In this document: one piece after another, positions 16,583-24,282 of the stretch
Layout: every line of letters starts with the position of its first letter
Position numbering within the stretch: the first letter of the stretch is position 1
Assembly (NCBI GenBank): GCA_016931415.1
Contig: JAFGEW010000001.1
Location: 1 to 33,615 of the forward strand
Source of the DNA: Verrucomicrobiota bacterium
Lineage (GTDB): Bacteria; Auribacterota; JABMQX01; JAFGEW01
Reading direction: 5' to 3'
Length of the DNA stretch: 33,615 nucleotides
Program-made: the position numbers and the translations under genes
The notes under the pieces: generated by a model
The model's input: only the letters and a program-made list of their open reading frames with translations
The model's database searches: none
What the model was told of the DNA's origin: nothing

Positions 16583-19573
16583 CTACTGGTGCTTGACGAC
16601 GAAGCCGACAAGCGCTTGCTTGCTTGGGTACGAATGCGTCACGCTTGGCGTCTCGGTGGCGCCGGTGGCCGCCTTATAGCCGCCCGTGCCGTCGGAGGAC
16701 GTCATCGTAATCTCGAGCGCCTCGGTGAAGCTGTTGTTGGGCGTGTAGGTGCCCGTTCTGCCGTTGGTGCCGGCGTAGATGACCATGTCGCCGTTGGTCG
16801 TGGCCAGTGATCCCGTAGACACAGTAGTCGCCGTGTCACTGCCGCCGGTGCTGTTCGCACCTGTCGAGGCTGACTGGTTGACGTTCTGCAGGAACACGCT
16901 CGAGTAGCCCGTATACGCCGGAGCGTACTCCCACGTGACGGCAAACGTGCTGCTCGTCGCCGCGGCGATGCCCGCCTCTTTGAGGATAAACGTGGCAACA
17001 TAGCTTCGGTTGCCCGAGCTCCCCTGGTTTCGCTCGATCAGCTTGGTCATCGCCTGGCCGCCGTAGGTGACCGACGTGCAGTTCATCGTGCCGTAGCGTT
17101 CGCCGTGGACGGTGAACACCAGCAGCCGGTTCGTGCCGGACGGCTTGGTGTGGCTCGTCCCCGAGGTCCACGAGCCGAGGAGCTCAACCGGGGTGCTTGC
17201 CGGATCAGTCGTGGCCGACTGCGTGCTCGACCAACTGGTCTCGTTCTGATTGGCGCTCTTGTCGCGTGCCTTGACCCGGTAGGTGTACTGCGTGTTCGGG
17301 TTGAGGCCCGTGTCCTGGTAGGTCGTGCTGTCCTGCCAGCCGCTGCTGTGGCCGCCGCCGGCCGTGCACTCGAAGTAGTACTCGACCCCGCTCGGATCGG
17401 ACGCCGTTGTTGCCGTCATCGAGATCGAGTTCGGGCCCGTCGCGTACGGCACGGTCGTCCAGGTCATTGGGTTCGGTGTCGGCGGGGTCGTGTCGTCGCC
17501 GCCGCTGCCGCTGAGGGTCACCTCGACAACGTCAACGTAGGCATCCTCATTGCTGTAGTTCATCTTGCCTCTGAAGCGGAGCGTAAGCGTGCTGGCGCTG
17601 CTCACGTCGACCTCGATGCTCGCGTTATGCCAGAAGTCCTCGGTGTCGACGTTGCCCCGGAGAATGCCTTTCTCGGTCCAGCTCTGCCCGCCGTTTGTCG
17701 ACACGTCAAAGGCGAGATACTCGCCGGTGTCGAGATAGCCGTCGATCCACCACCAGAACGACACAGTGGCTGTCTGCGCCGCCGACACGTCGATGGCCTG
17801 AGAGACCAGCTTGGAGTCCAAGACGTTGCCGTCGATCTCGGCCGAGTAGCTGTCGTCGTGGCCCTTGGTGGTCACGCGCGCCCACGAGGTCTCGATCGTC
17901 GTCCACTGCGGCGCCCAACTCGTATCATCGAAGGTGTCTGAGAACACCACGGTGCCCCCGCCGGCGGTGGTCAGCGTGTGCTCGACGAAAGCGGGCAGGC
18001 AGAAGGTCCCGCCGCTGAACGGATCGTGCTCGGACCATTCCTCTGACGGGTAATCGTCCAGGTCCTGGACGCCATAGCAGATCCGGATCATGTTGCCGCT
18101 GCCGATCGTCATGCCGGGCAGAACGCTCTGTGGAATCTGAGCCTCAATGACGTAGGTGTTGCCGTTGACGGTGTATCTGGCTGTGATTCCTGAGGTGTCC
18201 AGCGGATGCATCTCACCGTTCTGCTCGTCTTGGTACAGGTTGTACCCCCCCACTTCGGCAACCCCGCTCGAGCCCTTCGGGACGAAACGGATGTGGTAGT
18301 TGGTGTCGCCGCCAGAGCCGAACCAGAAACCGTCCCGGCCCGCGTCGATGTTGACCAGAACGAGGTCGTTGCAGTTCAGGGAATCGTCCCCCGTGTAGTA
18401 CGTGCGGATCTGGTCGTCGGTCACCTGGGCGGCGAAGTACAACGACGTCCCGTCCCACCGGAGGTAGAAGGTGGCGTTGATGTCGGAGTCGGTGCCGTTG
18501 AAGTGCGTCACCTCGACCCACTCACCCGATGCGATGGAGCCGTTGACGGTCGGCGCGCCCTGTTCGATCGACGCTGGAGACGCATACAACGGGAAGGGAT
18601 CCGTGTTGTCGCCTATCCCGTCATCGTCCGTGTCACCGTCATTGACCGGATTGGATCCAGCGTAGTACGTGGCGTAGAGCTCACCGAAGTCGCTCAGACC
18701 ATCGCCGTCCGTGTCGGACGAATACGCGCTAGTGCCGAGCGTCTGCTCGGTGATCGGCAGATTGCCCGAGTCGGGCACACCGTCACCGTCGGTGTCCGTT
18801 GCCGTGCGCGGCGTCGCCCACTGCGAATAGATCTGCATCCAGGCGCTCGGATCCGGCCGATTGAGGTTTTGGAACCAGAAGTCCCTATCCCCATCTATCC
18901 CGTACGGAAAGGAATAAGGATCGTCCGGATCCTGAATGTCGAGTGGGCTCCAGCAGACGAAATCGATGAAGTCGAGCGCATGCATGTACTCATGGATAAT
19001 GGCGTCCTCATACCAGTCCTTGTTGTATGGGATCAGCATGCAGCTCGCCGTGTCCAGCACGGCATCAACATAGTAGCACCATGCGCCGTACGGGGCATAG
19101 TAACCGTCACCGTCCTCGAAGGCGTAATAGACGATGACGACTGCGTATTCATTCTCGATGCCGGCGTCGGCCAGATCCTGGATCACCGATGTCTGGCCGT
19201 CGACGCTTTCGATGCCCAGCATCACGCCGCCCCCACCCTCGTCTTGGAGCATGTCTGGAGTCAGGGTCCGCTCGCCGGGATCGTCGCCGATGATGAGCAG
19301 GTCGGCCTCCTCGCTCCACGAGTAGTTCAAGTTGCAGTTCAGGCCTGATGCGCGCCAGTAAAACTCCCGAACTAAGGCAGTCTGCTGCTGGAGGAAGTCG
19401 ATGTCGTTCTGGGTCAGGTCCTTTGTGGTGGAACCGCCGCTGTCGTAGTGAAGATAAATGACGATAAGGATGTTCATGTCGATGTAGTCGATGGAGCTAG
19501 CGGCTGCGGCGGTGCCAGGACAGGATAAAGCGAGAAGGACGGAAGCGAGCGCTGTCAATGCAAGCGTCTTCAT
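16583..19573 (-). CDS. Secreted putative metalloprotease paralogue with TSP3, CBM9-like, FN3 and C-terminal beta domains
   Basis: The 996-residue protein has a signal peptide (1 to about 25, ending AAAA). The family core follows: WRASGLNCN, DPGERTLTPDM, VDGQTSVIQDLADAGIENEYAVVIVYYAF and HEYMHALD, with His194, Glu195 and His198. TSP3 repeats (DTDGDG, DTDDDG) span about 255-320 and a CBM9-like domain about 330-525. A jelly-roll-like module (about 535-690) contains WARVTTKGHDDSYSAEIDG and is almost identical to the C-terminus of the protein at 20504-23143. An FN3-like domain (about 697-790) and a C-terminal beta domain with TNRLLVFTVHGE and SVTYGGQAMTK (about 795-996) close the chain. AAGGAG precedes the ATG, with its own promoter and terminator. 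Protease activity is inferred only from HExxH; extracellular adhesion or glycan binding is equally likely. Confidence 0.85.
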   Translation of the reverse strand: MKTLALTALASVLLALSCPGTAAAASSIDYIDMNILIVIYLHYDSGGSTTKDLTQNDIDFLQQQTALVREFYWRASGLNCNLNYSWSEEADLLIIGDDPGERTLTPDMLQDEGGGGVMLGIESVDGQTSVIQDLADAGIENEYAVVIVYYAFEDGDGYYAPYGAWCYYVDAVLDTASCMLIPYNKDWYEDAIIHEYMHALDFIDFVCWSPLDIQDPDDPYSFPYGIDGDRDFWFQNLNRPDPSAWMQIYSQWATPRTATDTDGDGVPDSGNLPITEQTLGTSAYSSDTDGDGLSDFGELYATYYAGSNPVNDGDTDDDGIGDNTDPFPLYASPASIEQGAPTVNGSIASGEWVEVTHFNGTDSDINATFYLRWDGTSLYFAAQVTDDQIRTYYTGDDSLNCNDLVLVNIDAGRDGFWFGSGGDTNYHIRFVPKGSSGVAEVGGYNLYQDEQNGEMHPLDTSGITARYTVNGNTYVIEAQIPQSVLPGMTIGSGNMIRICYGVQDLDDYPSEEWSEHDPFSGGTFCLPAFVEHTLTTAGGGTVVFSDTFDDTSWAPQWTTIETSWARVTTKGHDDSYSAEIDGNVLDSKLVSQAIDVSAAQTATVSFWWWIDGYLDTGEYLAFDVSTNGGQSWTEKGILRGNVDTEDFWHNASIEVDVSSASTLTLRFRGKMNYSNEDAYVDVVEVTLSGSGGDDTTPPTPNPMTWTTVPYATGPNSISMTATTASDPSGVEYYFECTAGGGHSSGWQDSTTYQDTGLNPNTQYTYRVKARDKSANQNETSWSSTQSATTDPASTPVELLGSWTSGTSHTKPSGTNRLLVFTVHGERYGTMNCTSVTYGGQAMTKLIERNQGSSGNRSYVATFILKEAGIAAATSSTFAVTWEYAPAYTGYSSVFLQNVNQSASTGANSTGGSDTATTVSTGSLATTNGDMVIYAGTNGRTGTYTPNNSFTEALEITMTSSDGTGGYKAATGATETPSVTHSYPSKQALVGFVVKHQ
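17507..17965 (-). repeat. Duplicated module-coding segment, copy 1 (partner 20504-20965)
   Basis: About 150 codons encode a beta-sandwich module with very high identity to the C-terminal module of the paralogue at 20504-20965. The DNA is also close: around 17841-17890 it differs from about 20840-20889 at only one or two positions, including the codons for WARVTTKGHDDSYSAEIDG. Surrounding domains of the two genes are far more diverged, so the module was copied or homogenised more recently than the rest. Confidence 0.8.
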
Positions 19574-19750
19574 GGCGTTCTCCTTGTGCGTGGTCCGAAA
19601 CTGAACTTCAGAATCACGAAACGAGACAACCTTTTCCCCTCATACGGTCGCCAGACTCACACAACTCGATAGGCATCCTCCTCTCCGAAAGTGCACAGCA
19701 ATGCCCCATGATCCCAAGTGATCGATACACAGACCCCAAAAGGACGGCGC

Positions 19751-19779
19751 ATCATGTGCACACATGCGAAGGCTGTCAA
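19751..19779 (-). promoter_or_regulatory. Promoter of the second secreted protein gene
   Basis: The minus strand has a perfect TTGACA (19779-19774), a 17-base spacer and CATGAT (19756-19751). The leader to the ATG at 19573 would be about 170 bases. A GTGCAC palindrome overlaps the 5' flank of the -10, and a similar arrangement occurs upstream of the paralogue (GTGCAC at 23360-23365). Confidence 0.6.
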
Positions 19780-20385
19780 GCGGGATCTCTTCGTGTCTGG
19801 ACGCTATGATGATGGCCTGGAAGCACTTATGAATGTGCCTCCGCCGCGGGTGTGCCACGCACTCATCAAGCCTTGTCGTGCAGGCTTTCGTGGCTGAGCT
19901 TGACCAGGCATCACCGTGATATGGTCTGGGCGAGGCGTGGTAAATATGGATGATCGTGCACGTCCGAGCGCGACGCCACACTGATTCTGTGGTCAGCATG
20001 CGCAGTTCAGCGCCTGACGTCTCACGTCAACACCATAGGATGTGAGCTTGTTCTCGACGAGGATGTGGCTGATCGCTCCGGTGGATCACGCAGTGCACGG
20101 CAGTCCTGTGGAAGTCGAGGCGCGGACTGCCTTCTTGCCAGCTCGTCGTGGCGCGCAGCATTATGGGGCATCACGCAATTCAGAGGCCGTCTGGACTGAC
20201 CGTCTGACAGGAAGGGCAGCCCTCTGCCTGGTCTCCTCCGTGAAACGATCTCGCCCTCGATGACTGGTCGGCGCAGCGCGCCGCCGCCGGGGCCCCTCGT
20301 AAGAACGGTGGTGAGATCGACAACGTGGAGTATTCGGACCGGAACAGGCGAGGGCGCCGCACCCGAAGTATCCCGAGACACAAAA
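19780..20385. other. Intergenic region without a recognised gene
   Basis: Spacer between the terminator of the third secreted protein gene and the promoter of the second. Open frames (minus 19640-19999, minus 20022-20405, plus 20042-20263) have no family motif, signal peptide or ribosome binding site and look random. No tRNA or strong hairpin was seen. It may hold eroded coding DNA, but nothing identifiable remains. Confidence 0.5.
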
Positions 20386-20410
20386 CGGGGATGGCGTGCC
20401 GCCATCCCCG
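20386..20410 (-). terminator. Rho-independent terminator of the third secreted protein gene
   Basis: CGGGGATGGCG (20386-20396) and CGCCATCCCCG (20400-20410) form an 11-bp stem with a three-base loop, followed on the minus strand by TTTTGTG. It lies about 90 bases past the stop and shares the core GGGGATGGCG/CGCCATCCCC with the terminator at 16529-16555. Confidence 0.85.
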
Positions 20411-20503
20411 CAGGAGCTCTGCTGTTGTTGTCGCTAGTCGATCAGCGCGACGTGAGCGATACCGACCAGTCGGCCGGCCGCCGTGTGTGAGATCCTCGGG
20501 ATC

Positions 20504-20965
20504 TCACTGGGCGGTCACGACGATCTGGTCGGCGTAGCCGTCCTCGTCGCCTCGGTTCATCTTGCCCCTGAACCGGATGTGCAGGGTGTTAGTGGCGCTC
20601 ACGTCTACGTTGATACTCTCGTCGTGCCAGGTGTTCTCTTGACTGACGTCCCCCTGCAGGATGGCCTTCTGAGTCCAAGTCGACCCACCGTTGGTGGATA
20701 CGTCGAAGGCGAGGTACTCGCCGGCGTCAACGTAGCTGTCGATCCACCACCAGAAGGTGACGTTCGCGCTGTTCTTGCCGGTTACGTCGATGCTTTGGGA
20801 TGTCAGGGAAGAGTTGCTCACGTACCCGTCAATCTCGGCCGAGTAGCTATCGTCGTGGCCCTTGGTGGTCACGCGCGCCCACGAGGTGCCGACCGAGGTC
20901 CATTGCGGTGTCCAGTACGTGTCCCCGAAGGTGTCCTCGAAGACCACCGTGCCCCCCCCGGCACC
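20504..20965 (-). repeat. Duplicated module-coding segment, copy 2 (partner 17507-17965)
   Basis: This segment encodes the final ~150 residues of the third secreted protein and is the near-identical partner of the internal module in the second. Here the module ends the protein, whereas in the partner two further domains follow. Confidence 0.8.
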
Positions 20966-23143
20966 GGCGGTGAAGTTGACCTCGATCAAACCGGGATTGA
21001 ACGCGCCCGGGTCCTCCACTTCGGGGGCCGATATCCAGAGAGAGTCGGTGAAGACGTCTTTGGGCTTCGTGATGCTGGAGCCATCAACATCCTGGAACGC
21101 GAAGCCCAGACGGACCGACCCGCCCTGCTGGAACGTGGCGTTCTCCAAGGCGCTGGCCGGGATCTTCGACTCGATGACATAGGTCGTCGCGGTCTTCTTG
21201 AAGATCGACACGATCTGGTAGAGGTCGCCTGAGTCCATCTCCAGCAAGTCATGGTAGTAGGCCGCCTTCCGGTAGTAGCCATAGACGAAGGTGCCGCCGG
21301 TGAACTCGGGATTCGGATCGTCCGGCGCGAAGCGGAGCACATAGTCATTCACGGGCGGATTGCCGCTGGGATCTGCCATGTTGCGCCAGCCGTCGCCGAG
21401 TCCGTCGATCAGGAGCTGGAACAGGTCATCGCCAGTCTGGCCGCTGTTCCAACCGGCATCGGCATCGACATCGTCGTCATTGGCGGCGATGGCGATGTAG
21501 AGGTAGCCGTTGTCCCAGGCGCCGTAGATCGTGGCGTTCAGGTCACCGGTGGTGCCCCACACATGGGCGATCTCGGTCCATCCGTCCTCGGGCGCGAGGA
21601 TCCCATCGATCGTTGGCGTAGCCTGAGCGACGTTCAGATTGGTGGTCTTGTAGAGCGGGTGAGGATCGGTCCCATCGAGCACGCCGTCATCGTCGGTGTC
21701 GTTGTCGGTCCAGTTGGAGGAGGCGTGATAGGTGGCCACTTTCTCGGCCAGATCGTTCAGGCCGTCGCCGTCCGAATCAGCGTTGCTGTCGTTGACGTCG
21801 TAGATCGGGAACGCCGTTGAAGCCGGCACCCCGTCCTGATCGTTGTCCGTGGCGTATGCTACGTTGACCCAACCTGAGTTGTACGTCACCCAGTGCGAAG
21901 GGTTGACATTGTTCAGGCACTGGAACTCGTAGTCCAAGGTGCTGTCTATGGGGTAGTCGTCGTCGGCGGGATCGTCGACGGGCGGGTAGTAGTCGCCGCC
22001 GTCTTGAACGAGGGACTCAAAGAAGTGGCTTGTCTCGTGCCGGAGGATCCCTGACAGGTACCCATAGTCGTTGACGTATGTGTTGTAGACGCAGACGGTG
22101 ACAAATGAGGCGTAGCCGAGATCCGGCGGGGCGATGTCGATGCCCCAGGTGAGCCCGGCGAAGCCGCCGCCGTTGTACTCCGAGTCTTCCTTCAGCGGGA
22201 AGTAGCACATCACGACGGAGTAGCTTGCGGGATCCTTTCCGGCAGCCAGAGCGTCCGCGGCGACGCACCCTGTGTCGACCCAGACAGGGAATGGAGGCCC
22301 ATCGCTGTCGTTGCCGAATATGAGGATGTCGTCGAGGGCGATGTCGCCCAGGTTTCCGCCAACGGCGACGGCGCGGAACCGGACCTGAATCGAGCCGGTG
22401 TAGGCGCTCAGGTCGACCTGCGTGTACGTGAAGCCTTCTTCCGAGCTCGAGTGCTGTTGACCCGTCTTGCTCCAGACGTTGTTGTGCCAGGTGCCGCCGC
22501 TGTAAACGTCGACGTAGAGCGTGCCGATGTTGGCGCCGTACATGTGGTACTGGAACGTCAGAACGCGGTTGACGCCGGTGGTGATCGTCGGTCCGAGAAG
22601 GATCGCGCTGTTGCCGGCGTATTTCGCATAGTCGGTCTCAAGATAGATGTAGTACGGGCCGGTCCAGGGTGGCGCCTCCGAAGGGCCGGTGTTGGGGGTC
22701 GGCGTATAGCCCGTCCGGCGTGTCCAGTTGTGGCTGTCGCCGCTTGTGACATTGACCCATCCTTCGTCGAAGCCGCTCTCGAAGCTCGCGTAGGTGAGGT
22801 CAACGATGCCGCCGACGTCGACGTACATATCGCCCGTGTCGGTTGGGCGTAGGGTGTTGCCGCCTTCGGCGTCCGTACCCACGACGACGACATCGGCTGT
22901 TGTGTAGTTCAGATGAGCCTTGAGGTTCGACGCTCGCCAGGCAAATGTCCGTTCCTCAGCGACGGCCTGCTTGATTTGATTCACCTGATCTGTGGTCAGG
23001 GTCATCGTTGTGGAACCATTCTGGTAGGCTTTGTAGATCATGACGAGTGTTGGGATGTCCGCATGACTCGTGGTCGCCGACATCGCCGGGTAAGAGAGAG
23101 CGCACAGAACTGAGAGTAGAACAGAAACCAGAAGCGTCTTCAT
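20504..23143 (-). CDS. Secreted putative metalloprotease paralogue with inserted MAM-like domain, TSP3 and CBM9-like domains
   Basis: The 879-residue protein has a signal peptide (1 to about 23). The family core starts with DIPTLVMIYKAYQ, WRASNLKAH and GTDAEGGNTLRP. It is then interrupted at about 115-278 by a MAM-like jelly roll (FESGFDEGWVNV, NWTRR, YIYLETD, LTFQYHMYG, LDDILIFG). The core resumes with DPASYSVVMCYFPL and the zincin-like HETSH (His369, Glu370, His373). TSP3 repeats (DNDQDG, DSDGDG, DTDDDG) span about 430-500 and a CBM9-like domain about 510-705. The C-terminal module (about 720-879) nearly matches an internal module of the protein at 16583-19573. GGAGGGGAGC precedes the ATG. 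It is exported and probably calcium-bound; enzyme activity is inferred from HExxH alone. Confidence 0.85.
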   Translation of the reverse strand: MKTLLVSVLLSVLCALSYPAMSATTSHADIPTLVMIYKAYQNGSTTMTLTTDQVNQIKQAVAEERTFAWRASNLKAHLNYTTADVVVVGTDAEGGNTLRPTDTGDMYVDVGGIVDLTYASFESGFDEGWVNVTSGDSHNWTRRTGYTPTPNTGPSEAPPWTGPYYIYLETDYAKYAGNSAILLGPTITTGVNRVLTFQYHMYGANIGTLYVDVYSGGTWHNNVWSKTGQQHSSSEEGFTYTQVDLSAYTGSIQVRFRAVAVGGNLGDIALDDILIFGNDSDGPPFPVWVDTGCVAADALAAGKDPASYSVVMCYFPLKEDSEYNGGGFAGLTWGIDIAPPDLGYASFVTVCVYNTYVNDYGYLSGILRHETSHFFESLVQDGGDYYPPVDDPADDDYPIDSTLDYEFQCLNNVNPSHWVTYNSGWVNVAYATDNDQDGVPASTAFPIYDVNDSNADSDGDGLNDLAEKVATYHASSNWTDNDTDDDGVLDGTDPHPLYKTTNLNVAQATPTIDGILAPEDGWTEIAHVWGTTGDLNATIYGAWDNGYLYIAIAANDDDVDADAGWNSGQTGDDLFQLLIDGLGDGWRNMADPSGNPPVNDYVLRFAPDDPNPEFTGGTFVYGYYRKAAYYHDLLEMDSGDLYQIVSIFKKTATTYVIESKIPASALENATFQQGGSVRLGFAFQDVDGSSITKPKDVFTDSLWISAPEVEDPGAFNPGLIEVNFTAGAGGGTVVFEDTFGDTYWTPQWTSVGTSWARVTTKGHDDSYSAEIDGYVSNSSLTSQSIDVTGKNSANVTFWWWIDSYVDAGEYLAFDVSTNGGSTWTQKAILQGDVSQENTWHDESINVDVSATNTLHIRFRGKMNRGDEDGYADQIVVTAQ

Positions 23144-23353
23144 ACTGCTCCCCTCCAGATTGTCCTGTCGCTTGCAGGACGTGAATTTGTTCTCAAGACG
23201 GCCGGTCCGGTACCGCCGTCTCGTTTTCGAATCGAGGCGAGACGCCTCGGAAGCTCAATCCATGCATGCCTCCTTTCTGTTAGACTGGTACAGTAAGCCC
23301 CGCTGGAACCAAGACACAGACACCCCCAACCACAATCCCTCCGACTCGGGGTT

Positions 23354-23382
23354 ACCTTTGTGCACGAGTGTTGTGGTGTCAA
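23354..23382 (-). promoter_or_regulatory. Weak candidate promoter of the third secreted protein gene
   Basis: The minus strand has a perfect TTGACA (23382-23377) but the hexamer 17 bases downstream is AAAGGT, a poor -10. A GTGCAC palindrome (23360-23365) lies at nearly the same distance from TTGACA as in the promoter of the paralogue at 19751-19779, and downstream GGGG..TCTGTGT sequences also correspond, suggesting a shared ancestral promoter. An activator may compensate for the weak -10. Confidence 0.35.
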
Positions 23383-23582
23383 CTGCCCAGATTCAGCCTT
23401 GGACTCGCAGGCAAATTGGGGATTCTGGGTGTCAGTCCCAGGAATCCATCAGGTCTGCATCCGCACGGTGTGCTCTGAGGAGGAGACATGCATGGCACCA
23501 CGAGTGGTGACATGGCGCCGGAGGAAGTCGAGTCGAGGGGAATGAGGAGACAAGAAACAAACGGTTGTATACACGTGAAACA
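23383..23582. other. Intergenic region, possible small plus-strand unit
   Basis: Spacer between the third secreted protein's promoter and the fumarase terminator. A GAGGAGGAG sequence at about 23476-23484 lies just upstream of ATGs at 23488 and 23492, and a T-tailed hairpin follows on the plus strand (23583-23623). No family is recognisable and no plus-strand promoter is convincing, so no gene is called. Confidence 0.3.
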
Positions 23583-23617
23583 GTGCTGCACGCGGCTCTC
23601 CGTCCCGTATGCAGCAC
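23583..23617. terminator. Hairpin terminator downstream of the fumarase genes
   Basis: GTGCTGCA (23583-23590) and TGCAGCAC (23610-23617) form a perfect outer stem with further pairing (CGG/CCG) inside. On the plus strand it is followed by GTTTTT; on the minus strand, the direction of the fumarase genes, by TGTTT. It is therefore probably bidirectional and ends fumarase transcripts about 70-100 bases past the stop at 23686. Confidence 0.6.
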
Positions 23618-23685
23618 GTTTTTGCCTGTTCCCGCCGCCCTTGTCGAGAGACCGGGGGCGAGGTTGCCGATGCTCGTCGAGGAAT

Positions 23686-24282
23686 CTACCTGTACAGCGC
23701 CTGCTGGACTTCCGTGCTCTTGTCGAGGATGGCCTTGTGGAGCGAGGTGCCGTGGCTGTCCATTGTGACGATGGCGGGGAAGTCCTTTGTGCGGATGACC
23801 CAGATTGCCTCGGGCACGCCGAACTCGTCGAGCATGAAGACGTCGACGACTTCAGTGACGCACTCGGCGAGCACGGCCGCCAGCCCGCCGATGGCGTGCA
23901 GATAGACGCCGCCGTGTTGCTTACAGCCTTCGAGTGTCTTGGCGCCCATGCCGCCCTTGCCGATGACGCCGCGGACCTTGTAGAGGCCCATGACGTCGGC
24001 TTCGTACGGCTCTTCGCGGATGCTGGTCGTTGGGCCGGCGGCGATGAAGCGGTAGCGGACTGGAAGTCCGGCCTTCCCGGCGTCTTTGCCGACGACGGGG
24101 CCGCAGTGGTAGATCATCGAGCCGTTGAGGATCTTGTGCAGGTAGTCGGGCTTCTGCTCGACCATGTACTTGTGGGCGGCATCGCGCGCGGTGACCATGA
24201 TGCCCGAGATCTCGACCTCGTCGCCGGCCTTGAGCGCGCGGATGTCCGCCTCACTGACAGGGAGTTGGATCTTTTTAGGCAT
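23686..24282 (-). CDS. Class I fumarate hydratase, beta (C-terminal) subunit
   Basis: This 198-residue subunit corresponds to the C-terminal half of Fe-S class I fumarases (FumA/FumB) and to TtdB of tartrate dehydratase. Characteristic segments are LKAGDEVEISGIMVTARDAAHKYM, MIYHCGPVV, AAGPTTSIREEPYE, GVIGKGGMGAKTLEGC and the final EFGVPEAIWVIRTKDFPAIVTMDSHG. The subunit supplies part of the active site for reversible hydration of fumarate to malate. The ATG overlaps the alpha subunit stop by eight bases, and AAGGTGAG lies just before it, so the two are translationally coupled. Fumarase is more likely than tartrate dehydratase on family frequency, but sequence alone does not exclude the latter. 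Confidence 0.93.
   Translation of the reverse strand: MPKKIQLPVSEADIRALKAGDEVEISGIMVTARDAAHKYMVEQKPDYLHKILNGSMIYHCGPVVGKDAGKAGLPVRYRFIAAGPTTSIREEPYEADVMGLYKVRGVIGKGGMGAKTLEGCKQHGGVYLHAIGGLAAVLAECVTEVVDVFMLDEFGVPEAIWVIRTKDFPAIVTMDSHGTSLHKAILDKSTEVQQALYR

Noticed and set aside
13674-16679. Long plus-strand frames (13674-15230, 15429-16679)
   Set aside because: They are shadows of the PFOR gene and its leader, with no recognisable domain or ribosome binding site.
19574-20385. tRNA or small RNA genes in the larger spacers
   Set aside because: No cloverleaf with a GTTCGA-type T loop and CCA-side acceptor pairing was found by eye here, at 2740-3324 or at 23383-23582.
23233-23276. Leader peptide or structured leader of the third secreted protein (AAAGGAGG before ATGs at 23267 and 23263, hairpin CGAGGCG/CGCCTCG)
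   Set aside because: The ribosome binding site is too close to the first ATG, the second gives only two codons, and there is no comparative evidence.
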